A stretch of 64,000 nucleotides of DNA, taken from NCBI GenBank assembly GCA_029207755.1, contig JARCOQ010000016.1, positions 11,933,307 to 11,997,306 of the forward strand, read 5' to 3'. This document shows positions 47,920-61,080 of this stretch, in pieces. A program made the translations under genes and the position numbers. Position 1 is the stretch's first letter; the number at the start of each line of letters is the position of its first letter. The notes under the pieces are model-generated. The model saw only the letters and a list, made by a program, of their open reading frames with translations, was not told the DNA's origin and did not search any database. The stretch is from Chamaea fasciata. Taxonomy: Eukaryota > Chordata > Aves > Passeriformes > Sylviidae.

Positions 47920-50900
47920 CACATCAGATTTAAAGGCAGAGCTCACTGAGAAGCATTAGAAGCCAAAACATTGTATTTTTTGCACACTGTTAGTGATTTG
48001 AGTTTTCTATTAGAAGGAAAGAAGCAGTGGTTGTACATCATATGGATTAACACACATTATTAATAAGTATACGTAGACACACACCTGGAAGAATACTAAT
48101 TCCTCACCTGAGTTTGTATTTACATTGGATATGTATTTAAAAATTTACTTGCCAACAATGGCATGTCAATGCCTTCCCCAAATCTGGGGCAGATGACCTT
48201 AAAAGTAAAGCAGTCTTTTTATTTCTAGTTCAGTTGAGCATCAAGACAACTACGTAAAAAGTACTCAGCCCTTGCTCTTATTTTGCACCTTTCCAGGCCC
48301 ATGGGTCTAAGATGGCATTAAATATAATGAAAAGGTCTGGACAGTTCTGACTCTTTAATTCATCCATCTATAACATGGAGTAATTTAGCAAAGGGTTGAA
48401 AAGTCAAGTATCAAATCTGTGATGCAATATCAGTGTAAATCTAGAGCAAATGTCTGTTTCCCCTCAGCTCTCCCTCAACCTGTGTCTCCCTTCTCACCCC
48501 CACTTTTTATTGGAGGTATCTGTAAACATCACAGGGCATCTCATAGTGATGAACACGTTTTACATGTCAGAAATACAGACATTTCTCTCATCATCTCCAG
48601 TGAGATTAATATTTCATTTAAAAGGAGTGACTTTCAAAGGCAATTAAGACCTCAGTTACTCTGCTGTCCAGTAGGATTTGGATCCCTACTCGCCCAAGAA
48701 ACATGGAAAATCCTGGGACTTTCACTTCCCTTCTCCTATCCTAAACAACTTCTACAAGGAAAGATAAATGAAATCGAGATAAGAGTTTGGGTGAGGTTCC
48801 TCAGGAACTGAGGAGTCCGAAGTGGCTCAGAGAAGTAATCTGTGTGTGTAAGTGATCTGTGATTAGATGTTTGCACAGCTCGGGAGATGCACAGCCCTGT
48901 TTACAAACACAAAGTATTGCCCTAGGGAAATTAGCTGCCTCTGCAGGATTTTTTTTCTGGTGAGTCAGCAGCTACTCATTGCTTAAATGATGCTCTTGTT
49001 CTCAGTGTACTGTTGGATGCCTCCCGAACACTTTTTCCCAATGGGAGATAATGCCTTGTTCGATGCAAGATCCAATTCATCTGAGAGTCGTGGATGGGAT
49101 GCATTGCTAAAGCGGAGATAACAAGAACTGTGGAGCTGCAGTAAACACTGGCACCTAAAGCATTTCTTGCATCTATTTACTGGTTTCCCACACCTTTAGT
49201 ATTAAATTAAGGTCTTAAAACAGACTGATTTTTTAAAGAATCTTTGGCAAACCAGTTTTCATAATATTGAACTTTCTGAGGTTTTATTAAGATTGCATAG
49301 CAATAAAAAAATTAAGTGAGAACTCTGCTTCCAGTCAAGAGCAAAACATCTTTTGTGATACAGATCTTGGGGGAAAACACAGAAAAAGCCTTTAGAGAAA
49401 GATGGCTATTTTCTACCTTTTCCCCTCTGACTCAGCACCCTTTCCAAAAAGCTGGAAAACCAAGCTTGTCCAGAAAGGCAAACTGGACTTTCCAAACGAC
49501 TTCATACTTTGAGCTTGGGCAAGATAATTCATATTTAGATGCAGGACAGACATAATCAAGTACAAGCTGCAGCAGTATCCATTTTCCAGCACAGTTCTCC
49601 AGCAGCGCTGTCTAAACTGAAATTTGACAAATTAGCTACTATAATTATTCCACAAATTATTCCACTATGAGGACTGCAAGTAAGTGTAGGAAGGGAATTA
49701 TCCAGTTCTCATTTGGAATTCAGCCATTGTTAAACAAACCGTGGGTAGTGCATCATCTGAGCAGAAGCTGATTCATATCCATTCAGGATAGTTTTGTTCC
49801 ACTATCTCTTACTTGGAAATATGTTTTTTCACAATAGTTGTTTACCTCTACATCCACCAAATCCCTCCTAAATAAGTCGTAACTATTGATTTCTAACATT
49901 TCAGTCATGTAAATCATGTCACCTATTTCAAGAACAGACTTCATGTCTCTACGAAGCAGCCTTCTAATAATGGGATGCAAGGCATACAATAATTTGATTT
50001 CTGTAAGTCCTGCCTTTTTATTATTATTATTACCAATGCTTTTTCTCAAAATAAGTATTAATTTTCTGTCACTTTTCCCCTTCTGTACATAGTTTTCACT
50101 ATTCTTCTTTATTGATCTATAGATGTCCTGAACAATTCCTTTTTTCCCCCCTAGAAGATCAGCATCAGCCCTCAAAACCAGCAGCATGTACAACACACAA
50201 GTATTTTGCATTCACAGCTTGTCACATTTCATTTGGTTATCTTAAACAAAAGATATTTAAAAACACTGCTTGGATTTCTTTTTCTGTCCAGCATTTACTT
50301 TTGTCCCTCCAAGGTAACCGTATGCTGCAGAACCAGTGCTCACCAAGCACATCCCCGCCCCTCTTCTCGAGGCTGAGTGCAGCTCGCAGCCTTAGTTTGA
50401 GTAGGTACTGGGCAGTTCTATGGCTTGGGGACAGTTTCAGAAAGTTCTTCCCATCCTCAATACCACAATATTTCAAATAAAGACCTCCCTTCAGAGATCA
50501 ACACATCCAATTTTTTCTGGTGGGCCTGAACAGCTGCAGGCATCTGTGTCCTGTGCACTTCTCCAGTTCCACCCAGAACTCACTCCATGGAAAAGCCTCG
50601 TGTCATCTCCGTGCTCAGGCACTGATATTGGTGCAAACTTCAAACGCTGTCAATTCAAACCTCTGCTTTAAAAAGCACTCCAAAACACTCTGGTTCAGGA
50701 GTTCACCCACTGCCTGTGATTGTGAGCTTCAGTGCTCGTCTCCTCCCCCTCGCTAACAAGGAGCTATTAGCCACTCCGAGATTTCAAACAGCCAGCCTGA
50801 TCAAAGGCCCACCGTCACCGCCACATAAACCGACAGAGACTTGAAAAGAATGAAAAATGTGTGCTCAGTGGTATTGTAAAATATGCACATACGTGTTCCT

Positions 50901-53900
50901 CTGCCTAGCAGGGAGTTGCACAGCTGAATGTGGGAAATATTTCCTATTTTTATGTAAGCTGTAGTTTAACCTCTGGATAATTTGGGCAACAAAAATTATG
51001 CACCTCTGCTGAGTAGGGAATGATTACAAAATAGATAATGAGCTAAACTTGTTTACTTATAGTGGAGAAATAGTCTCTATTTTACCTTACCTGTATCAAG
51101 TTTTGTATTCATACAGGCTGTTAAGTATAGCACAAAGCAGTAAAATAAAATCACATAAGCATTTTTTTATGTTGCTGGAAAAGGCAGAAAGAGGGTGATA
51201 GCTGGAAAGTACCCAAACAGTGCAAAGCTTCCAACATGTAGGTGGTGTGACTGACTGAACAATCCCAAAGTGGTACCAAAGCTACACAAATAAGGGACCA
51301 AACCCACAAAGAGCAAGCTTTTGGTTTGGATTTCTAAATTGTACACCTCAGTATTGAAGATACTGAGACAGCAAAACTGCATCAATAATGAAGCCTGATT
51401 GACATGTTTTGGAAGCTCATTGTCACTTTTGATGGAACAGCATCCTGCTATTTGTCCATTTCTAGTATTTCTCTCACGCGTGTGGTTTTGCTGATCCTAG
51501 CCAGAAACAAGCTTGTGTGGTTATTCTTTCCCTGGGCCTCCTCCACCACATGCTTACCCCCAAGCCACAGGCTTTTGTTTCTCTTTAAAATTTTTCTTTT
51601 ACATTTATTTCACAAGGTTATAAGACCAAGTCTGGGAGACAAACAGGCAGATAAACAGCAACAGAACTGTACAAGCCTCTTCATCCCTAGTGAATAGGCT
51701 GAAAGTTGGTTGTTTCCGTAGAGCCAGGAGATCCCTGTTCTTGGCTTCAGCCTCCAGGGCTGCCTGTGCACTTCCCTCCAGCTCTGGGTCAGCACACAGA
51801 CCTCTGCACTGCTTGATCCTCGTCCGAGGGGTAAACGGAAACCTGCTCTATTCCTCCTGCTGGTTCAGCCACCACTCGCCTCACAGGGCTGAGGGTGCCT
51901 TCATCAGTTTAAGGCCAGACATGTGTTGAGGTATTAGCTCAACGGGGGCTTGGATCTTGCTTCCTCTACTAATGAGCAAAGTACAGACAGAATCAAAATC
52001 TGCTTTCTGCCTCAGGCAGCAGGTTAGCATAGATGAAGAGAAACATTTCTAAGGAAGAATCCAAAAAACATGAAGACTGTAGGATTTTTTAGTCAAGGTT
52101 GCATAAGATGCAAATGCAGACATTTAAAGTAAACACAGGGCGTTTGTGTTATGCCAGTTGAAAGCTTCAGCACATTCACTACACTTTTTTAAACAAGCCA
52201 GTATGTCTCAATTATGATAATGCCAGCAACATACACATCTGCAATCTCATGCTCTCAGCTATTTCTTTATCAAGAACACTAGAAATGTAATTGTAGGTCA
52301 AACAACAACTGGAGCTCAAAGGATAATTACAGTAGCCTGACCATCGCACATCTGTGGTACAAGCATTCCTCAACAGTCTGATTGTGTCAGATTATGTCAC
52401 ATAAACAAGATGGCAACTTAAGAGCATGCTAGATATAAAGCAGAACTCTATAGAATTCAGCAATCTGATTCAGTGAGATTAGGTGCAGAGGCCACCCATT
52501 CTCTGGGCTGTGTGATCTTTCCTGCTCTGCCACTCAGAGCTGGTGCAGAACTTCATATTGTGCTGCCATTGATTCTTGAAGATGTAGCTGGATCTCTTTA
52601 GTATCTATTTTGGACAGACAAAAGTTCAGAAGCCACCTATAACTACCTTATCCATACTACGAGTATGGATATGAGTTGTGATTTATTTAGATGAATCATT
52701 TCTACAAGGAATCTGAGCAAGAACTGTGTGTAGAAAAACCTGGTGCAAAGTTTCTGCCTTACAAATAAATTTCTCTATGCATGCCAGAGTTCTACAAAAA
52801 CGTGTGCTTCCATTTTGGAACAACTCATTTGGTTATGTCATGGATTCATTTAGGACCTCAGGAAGGAAGGAGGAACACTGTAGACAAAAAGGGATAGTGA
52901 GAAAAAAAAGAATTAAAAAGAAGAGAAAGCATGTAAATAAATGTCTTGAAATCATTGTTGAATTCTTACTATGAGCAGGAGTCCTGCAGTCCCTGAGCTC
53001 TGTGTGATGGGCTTGCCACAGTGCTCTTGCAGTGATCAGAACCAGTTGGCTGCTCAGGCTTTTCCCCTTTTGTACAGCTTAGGCTGTTCTCACTGCAGTA
53101 CTCCTACACTGATGTGAAATTACCTCCAAGCCAGCAGCCCCACTTGAGCTGTTCATGCAAAGCATAAGTTGTATCAAGGATCTTCCACAGCCAGGATTGA
53201 TTTCTGCCTGTAAGCACGGTTTGGCTTTCCAAAAACTACACTTGTAAGGTGTTGTTGCAAAATTAGCTGTGAGCTATGTAAGCCACAATCACTACGAGAA
53301 GGCTTAAGAGGGACTATACACATTCAAGGTATAGCGTGCACATATCTCTGGCAAACATTTACTCTCATTTTGAAATGTAAGCTAAAATCATGCCTTTTCA
53401 GGGCTAAGTTCTGCTTGTACTCTACTGAATGCTTATGTGTTTAGGCTTCAATCAAAAAATGCGGTATTTTGTAAATAAAATATAAACATTTCCCATATGG
53501 ATCACAATCCCTATTTATTTTTTATAGCATAAATGCATAGCTAAAAATCCCAGCTCAAGCAGTGTGTCAAGACAGCTCTTGGAAAGCGCGGGGTGAGAAG
53601 TGGGAGAATCTCTCTAAGTGCCTTTCTGCAGCTGCCAAGGCTCCTCCTTCTTGCTGTGCACAGCTGGAAGGTGTCACTGCAGCTCGGTTTGGGATGCTGC
53701 ACTCCAGGTCAGTGAACTCAGGTGTGGGCTCCAGCCTTGCACAAGCAGATTATCAACTCCTTCTCTTCTTTCCAAAGAGCCCATGCAGAAGGCAAGCTTC
53801 ACATACAGTGAGAGCACAAAATATCTCTTCGCCTCACATGAAAATTTAAGACACACTTCCGTTTTGACACTCCCCCAAACTAACAAATTCAGTTGAACTC

Positions 53901-56150
53901 TATGGTATTTATTAGGAGAAATATTCATGACTACAACAAGGCACCAGGTAGCTTTTAATAGTCCAGACTAGGAGGTAGCTTTGTTTATCTAGAAAATATA
54001 AGTGCATTTGTTTGAGCAAATACTAGATACCAAAGCATTTACCAGAGCTAAAAATATCTGTCTTAAAACTGGCATTTCAGCAAGCATATACTGGGAAGAT
54101 GCCAAAGGCTTAGGTTATCTTAGCCTGCATAAGAGGCTGAAAAATTAAATTCATTTTTAGTTTTTTTTTTTTTTACTGTAAATAGTGATAGATTGAAACA
54201 GGTATTGTGCTTACAACAGTGTACTCTGCTCAGGAAATATAAAAGGAAAAATTACCAGCCAAAGAAGAATTTTTTATATTTCGGTGGTATACATCGTATT
54301 TGTGATTGAATGAATCACAAACAGCTCATAAATCCTCAGAAATATACATGGTCCAATGAGTATTTGCTATAGATTTTAGGAGTTAGTAACAACATTAAAG
54401 AATTTCATAGAAATCAATGATGACCTCATATAGGAACACAACAGTAATTTAACAGTTCACTCACTTTTTACCTGCCAGGCACAAAAAAGAGCCACTGGCA
54501 CATAAATCCGTCCCTGACTCCCCCCACTCGCCTGCCCTATTTTTTATTTATTTTAGTAAACTGAAAATGTCATTCTTTGTGCCGTACAAAGGGAGCAGTT
54601 TTCAGCTGCAGATAAATTATGCAACTTCTTAGACAAATCAGGCAGAAACTTCTGTAGAAAACAAATAACAATAAAACCCTACCCTACAAAGCCACCCACA
54701 ATGTCCATTACTGATCAGCACACTGAACAGGGGAGGAGGCAAATCTGGGGAGCTGCACAAGACCTGTACAATTCCTGTGACACTGAAATCGAGCCCACTG
54801 CAGCTGGCAGGGGTGGGACCAGTCCCAAAGGCCACCCCACACCCGGCACAGTCTGGAGATCCCTGAGCAACGGTGATGCAGCAGGGCCAGTGACAGGAGA
54901 GAACAAGCTCTGTCCCAGGCCCACCTGAGCTCTAACACCACTCCTGGGCCATGGGACAAGGGCAGTTGAGGCTGCTTGGAGCTCTCTGGGTCTTGAGGGA
55001 AATTTAGGGACAGGGTTTGAACAGGCCTCCAGAAAGTCTATGATGGGTCAGCCCTTGTGCCCACCTCAGGGAAGAGCAGATCCGTGCAGGGCTATCTTCC
55101 CACCAGTAACTCCCACATAAAGCTGCCCACGATTCAGCACCACTTCTGGTACTCAATCAATTTGTTCCGTGTGAACATTCAATGCTGAGTCGCAGCCATA
55201 AAGGCTAAAATACACACCCAGCTTGCAGGAACCCATCCTGTAGACACTAATGCCAACTTTATTAGCATTTATGGGGTACAGCAGTGGCCAAAGCACCCAT
55301 AAAGCTCTGCTACTCAAAATTCCTGCGGAACTATTTCATATTTAAAGCATCAGTGATAAAAAAGCAGATGTCAAAAATCAGACAGGTCTTACAATATGTG
55401 CTTGTTTACACCACTGCAAATGGGGAAATGTTACCAATCCCAATTTTTCACTCTCTTTGCAGGGATGTCAAAGATCAGAGAGGGCTGAAAAAAAGCAGAG
55501 TGTCTAACCCCAAAATGGTTTGCTGGTTTATTTTTTTTTTTTAATTTCTTCAAAGAATTCCTCAGGCATAACTAAAATAAACAAGACCACTTGACTGCTA
55601 CATGGTACAATTGAAAACTGCTATGTTGCATGAAAAACAACTCAAGAAATTGCTTGGGGAGATACATCTTTTCATCCTTAGCATTGTACATTAACCACAT
55701 CCACAGTCCAAAACTTGTACTTCAGGGGAAAACAGCAGTTAGGTTTTCTCCCCCCAGAAACAAATATTTCTTTAGAAAAAATTAAATAAACCTCCCCTCC
55801 AAACAAAAAAGAAAAAATCACCAAAACAAACCAACAAGCAGACAATCCCCCCACACCTCCTTTTTCCCTTCATGCATATTCATTATCAAGCCAGACTGGA
55901 GCAGAGCTTGGAAAGAAGCCATGGATGTGCTGTGCATAGACTCAGACATTACCTGGGCCCCCGGCAGTAGGGACAGACTGAAATATTGCTCATCTTTTAG
56001 TGCCCGAATGTAATTCCTCATGCCATTCTGCTGACTGGTGAAGAGGCTTTCAAGCCTCTCTCCCTTCTTAACATACACACTCTCATCCCTGAAGAATTTG
56101 TCAGCCCCATGGAGAGAGGGGAACCTTTCTCCTGGGAGGGGACACAGTGA
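47920..56150. other. Unique noncoding DNA
   Basis: No gene, RNA gene or repeat family could be supported over this long stretch. The 49,783-50,211 minus frame (142 codons, ATG start) has a plausible residue mix but includes an asparagine run from an ATT microsatellite and no domain I recognise. GC-richer patches at 50,300-50,830, 51,700-51,900 and 54,700-55,100 contain overlapping open frames typical of composition. A T14 run lies at 54,161-54,174. Confidence 0.4.
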
Positions 56151-56159
56151 GGTTCAGGG

Positions 56160-56175
56160 GGCCACCAGGGGCTGG
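56160..56175 (+). promoter_or_regulatory. Candidate CTCF site
   Basis: The sequence GGCCACCAGGGGCTGG matches the CTCF core (CCACCAGGGGGCGC) except in the last bases, within a locally GC-rich patch. CTCF sites organise chromatin loops. It lies about 335 bases left of the SINE. Motif match by eye. Confidence 0.35.
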
Positions 56176-56509
56176 TTTGGCCCTGCACCCTGATGCTCCG
56201 GGCTCACAACGTGCTGCCTGCTTCATCCTGTCCCGTCTGCTTGGACTCACACTCTCACCTGAACAACCACCCCCTCAAGCCTGCTCATTGCCAGACACAA
56301 CAATCTTCGTTTAATTAGGCAAATCTCAGTTTTACCAACATGCCAGTCACCACAACGGACAAGTCAGCAACACTCCTTTTTACAGTAAAAGCCGTTTTCC
56401 ATCTAATCTTAAGCTTCCCAAAATCCTGGCTGCACCTGAGCATTGAGCGCAGCGCAAATTAAGACAGCAGAACGGTTCTCAAGGCTTGACAACTCCTATG
56501 GTGTACTGT

Positions 56510-56643
56510 ATTTCACAGAATAGTCTGATTTAGAAGGGACTTACAGCAACCATTGAGTCCAACATTTAAGTGAATGCCCACACAGGAAACAAACCCACAG
56601 CCTTGGCATTGTGAGCACCATGCTCTGACCAGCTGAGATAATT
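56510..56643 (-). mobile_element. TguSINE1-type SINE (tRNA-Ile head, CR1 tail)
   Basis: Read on the minus strand it begins with a tRNA-like head: 'tatctcagctggtcagagc' matches the A box region of tRNA-Ile, then 'atggtgct' and 'aatgccaaggctgtggg' follow the anticodon arm to T-stem, with a decayed B box. The body reads 'gttggactcaatgg' and ends 'ctcagactattctgtga', a CR1-type 3' tail recognised by the CR1 enzyme. Passerine genomes carry such tRNA-Ile/CR1 SINEs, named TguSINE1 in the zebra finch literature. The copy is nearly full length but has lost several CpGs. Not a functional tRNA gene. Confidence 0.9.
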
Positions 56644-58865
56644 TAAAGTCAGTTCTAGAAGTTGCAAAAAAAGAAAATTAGTTTTACCTGCACACTATTA
56701 GTTATGTTTGTAGTGCCATTCTATCTGTAAAGTACTTACACACCGGAAGTGCTTTGAAGGGAGAAAAGAGCAGTGAGAAATGATGAATTTAATACAGAGT
56801 ACAACTTTAATACCTAGTAATTCCTTGCAATAGGAAAAATTAGAATGAGATTTTTTAAATTAAAGTGTTGTAAGTAAACACCAAGAATATTTTGATTCTT
56901 GTTTACAGAATCATTAGCTAAAGGAAAGAATGTAACTAACAAAGGAAGGGGAGCTAACATTTGTTGACATTTTCCTGCTTTTAGTTTTTATGTAAACTCA
57001 AAGCAATTAAATTATGTTTAAGACATTTTTGCTGTAAGTAGTCTCCATTTACATTCCTAGAAATAGTAATCCAACTATTTCATTGCATTGTTGGGAGCCC
57101 TGTAGCAACAGACCAAATATTTAGCAACAGGTCTGTTTGCCATCTCTAGGGCTGGAAACCAAAGACTTGAATCAATTTAATTGCATCAGTGTTTCTCAGC
57201 TACCACGCCAGAATGTGTTGTTCTTGAGTTTAAAGGGTCTATTCCTACCTCCCCCCACAGCAGTCTCTAAATAAACCTATAAATCCTTGTTCTGTAGCAC
57301 ATGAATTATCAGTAGCTTCAAAATAAATGAAGACAAAAATGGTTGAATATTTAAACGTGTAGCAACTTCATCCTATGATAGATCATTTCAAACCAAAATT
57401 CATTTTTTTCTTTGATATCTACTACTGCTATAAACTTCCAGTTTATCATATAACATTACAATTTATGGTATAACCAGCTTGTGTACTGACTATAAACCCT
57501 TTGTCAATGCCACTGTAAAGACTTTATAGTCCATAAATAATAGAAGAGCGATAGTATCTATCCTTCTTATTTTGCCCAGCACATCCAGAATATGGGACTC
57601 TAAACATGTCAGAGGATCTGCTTGTTTCACATACAATATAGGTTATGCAAAAAAATAAAAACCCTGCATTTCTCTCAGTACTTGGCTTACACAAAGCCCA
57701 TTTGAATAAATAGAAAAGAAGTCACAGGTGCATGTGATAATTCAAGAACAAAAGATGCACACAAGCAAAAATCAGTCTCAATTTACTGCAGCATTCATCT
57801 ACGGCCAGGGACTACAAAAGATTAATTTCCTACCTCCTAAATTATTAAAAAGATGATGGCTCTTCTTCATGTGTAATAATGTAGGGAGGAATTTGCTCAG
57901 AGCTCTATATGAAGAGTATCACCTTTTCCTGGTTCTCCTTGATGCACTCATTTGGTCACACATTCCTTTGTCTCCCTGCAGAGCAATTCCAGACCCAGCT
58001 CTGTCACACATTTATCTTTATAGCCCACAGACTTTAAAGCTATTTAGGATGGTTTTCCCTGATGTTGAAGCAGAGTGAGGACCAAGACCACTCCTTGTGT
58101 CGTATCCCTCCACGCTGCACATGGAAAACCAGTGAGAACCTCGCCTGCTGTGCTTGCCAAGGCACAAGGAGCTGTGAAAGTTTGTGCTTCTGGCTTCTCC
58201 TCTGCACACAGATTGCCAAGCAAGGGTGGTTATTTCATTCTTCTTATTCTAGCAAAAGACAAGATGGGACTGCTAAAAACGCTGTGACAAGGAAGCTTTG
58301 CAATTTTGGTCTAAAGATTCCACCTCATTTCCATTCTGTAAGTGGAGTTATTTACACTGAAGGTCATAAAATAAGATGCCAGTTTGCCCCTGGAATGCTA
58401 AAACCTCTTATCCCAGATGTAGCAGGCAATCAAAGCTGACACTGCTCTCAGCCCTAGCCTCAGATATTCTGTAACACGTTGGATTTCTCTCCTCACAGAC
58501 CCCAAAGCTTGTTTGTTGAATGTTTTTCAGCTCGTACAGCTCCTCCCGCAGCCCCCATGGCAGGATGCTCGTGTTGTCTCACTGGGAACTGCCCCTTCCC
58601 CCAGAATCCTGGCAGGCACTGCAGCAATTGGCCTTCTGGCACAAAGCCTTCACCTATTGATCCCACAAACCAAACTTCTTATGCTCACACACCCCCCCGG
58701 TGGATCCCCACGTTGCTCTCACTTCCTACAAACTGGCAGGCATTTTCATTTGTGTTTCTTAGCTCTTTTATCATCTCTCAAGCAGTACATATTGACAACT
58801 TTCTCACTGCAAAATACAAGATGGGGTGAGGATTTCTCTCCCTTCTCAGTTCAATAAGAGAAAAG

Positions 58866-58912
58866 AAAAAAAAAAAAAAAAAAAAACAACCAAACAAAAC
58901 AAAACAAAAATT
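58866..58912 (+). repeat. A21 followed by CAAA-type units
   Basis: Twenty-one A followed by CAAC, CAAAC and AAAAC units. A composite simple repeat, similar in build to the one at 46,986. Confidence 0.9.
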
Positions 58913-60629
58913 AAAGAAATCTGATCCTCTTTCTTTCCCAAACCTGGGGAAGGGAGGGGTCCCTTCTTGGGTGGCATATTGCAACTCTCCACAGGGCCAC
59001 ATTCCTACAGCTCCTCTAGTCCTAGGTCTCCTTTCAGTGCTGCTAAGTCAAATGTGGGCAACAAAACACCCTTGTGAGTAGATCCAGCACATCTTTAAAT
59101 GTTGATGTATTCAAATATCTTTATAGAGAATATGACACAATAAGTCTCAGGTGAACCCTTTGGGAATTCCAGGGAAAAGGCTGCCTAATCTCCAGTTAAA
59201 CAGGCCTATTATCTCTCACTCCCTGTGAGAAAGTGAAGCAGAACTGATTTGATTAAGAGCAAATTAACCTCTCTAACACAGCTACCCAGGGTTTTACACC
59301 TGTCACTTTAGTATGACAATTTATATTTATTCAAAAAGCCATGAGACAGTAAATTAAACATTGCCCTAATTAGAAAAATGTCATATGTTACAGTGGGCTA
59401 GCAAACTGAACTCGTTTCAAACAGTTCTGGTGCAAAGTACATTTCAGCACAGCATCAACATGAGTAGAGTCAATATTTTTTACCTTGTCACATCTGAGAT
59501 TAATGCCATCATGCCACAGATATATATTTAAAGTTCCATCAAACAATAAGGCTAGACTATTCAAAGTTCACCATAGCCCCAAATTTGTTTAGGAAAAACC
59601 ATCAGCACCTTAATTACCACATACTCCATTCTATTTCTATCTTGTAATGTCACAGCATAAAACAGCTCTCCCTCTTCATTCGATCTGTTGGCATGGTATT
59701 CTTCCCAAAGTTCTTATGGAATAAACAAAGGCTAAATTCTTCACTACCACATAATATCAAACTTGGATTAATTCTGTCAGCTAATTACTCACAGGTGAGC
59801 CTCAGTTTCAAAAAAACCTGAAATTGTTTCTGTAGGCCTAAAGATTTATTTTGTACATTCTTAGACATCTTATAACCACCTCTAGCTACTTTTGAGAGGA
59901 CAACAACAAAGACCACGTTGTGACTATTCCCCCAAGGAGCCAGAATTCAGCTGACACCCAGCTTAGGGTGGCACCAGGTCCAAGGGGCAGGAGCAGGACA
60001 CAAGGGCCAGGAGGGGCTGAAGGCCACTGCAGCCACCACCCCCTGCAGCCTCACTGTCCCCACCAGCCATCCCCCTGCACAAGGGATCTGTTGCCTCATG
60101 GCAATAGTACCGAGATCACACTTCCAAGCTGGAAAGCATCAACATTTCAGTTTGCCCAAAAAGCTTCCTTGAAGCCAATCCTCTGGGACTGCTGAGGCTT
60201 TCACACTCCCCTGAGTGATGCAGGAGAGGGGGATGGATGAGCCCTCTCTCCCTAACCATTAACTAACTGGTTTGCTCCTAACTTATGATTTATGAAACAG
60301 AGAACCTCTTAAGAGACAAACTACTAAAGTAATTTTTTTTTAGGTTTTTTTAACTTATCCTTACTGTTTTAACAGCTTTAGTTTTCTTGCTCTCCAAAAT
60401 CACTATGCATACTGTAATTACAGCACAGATAACAAGCCCTGTGATAAATAAGTACAGTTTATACAAAAAAAACCTCTTTAGAGTTGCTTTGAGGAAACTG
60501 TATAATAATGAAGCTATCTGAACTCTAACAAGAAAATAATTTAGGTCATTATTCCCAGCAATAAATATTAGACATACACATTTGTTTTCCCTTGCTTGCT
60601 AAGAGGAGGCAGAACTATTATTTTTATAA

Positions 60630-60745
60630 GTAGGTATATACATGTATATATATTTATACATAGAATTTCTGTATTTTATATGATGATCAGTTTTACATAC
60701 ATTTACCCACATATAAACATAGATAAGCATATAGATACATGTGTA
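60630..60745. repeat. Degenerate AT/ATAC-type low-complexity tract
   Basis: TATA, ATAC and ATAG units alternate irregularly ('atacatgtatatatatttat' and similar). Old, interrupted microsatellite. Confidence 0.6.
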
Positions 60746-60915
60746 GATAACAGTGAAATGTGTCAGGAAATAGTGCAGTTATTTGTCAGGAAATGAAGGA
60801 TATGTGTAGGACACAGGTAGAGCATTGCTAAAGCAGTGAGAGCTCCTGCCGCAGTACCTGCATGAGAAGCCTGAAGGGTATCTTTCCTCCTCCTCTTTCC
60901 CTCCCCCATCTGCAG

Positions 60916-61080
60916 GGCTGCTTCTCCCTCCCTGTCAAGGACCAGCTCCCACTGAGCCTCTCCTCACCGATTCTGGTAGTTGGCTCCCTTCACCTCTTTG
61001 TGTCTCTTTTCACAATCCACACATCCTCAGACTTGCACTTGGTCCAGGAAATGCTGAAGCTGTCGACATTCACCTTACTG
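60916..61080 (+). other. Exon-shaped open interval with flanking splice signals
   Basis: A long pyrimidine tract ends in ATCTGCAG (AG at 60,914-60,915). The next 165 bases (55 codons) are open in one frame and end at CTG followed by GTAAAT (61,081). The length is divisible by three, as in symmetric exons. The peptide (GCFSLPVKDQLPLSLSS... ending STFTLL) is leucine/serine-rich and unlike any family I know. The donor is only moderate. Probably chance, but it is the best splice-bounded frame found here. Confidence 0.15.

Noticed and set aside
49783..50211. 142-codon minus-strand frame
   Set aside because: Plausible residue mix but an asparagine run from an ATT microsatellite, no known domain and no paired splice sites.
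56575..56643. A tRNA-Ile gene on the minus strand
   Set aside because: The tRNA-like part continues into a CR1-type tail and the B box is degraded, so it is the head of a SINE.
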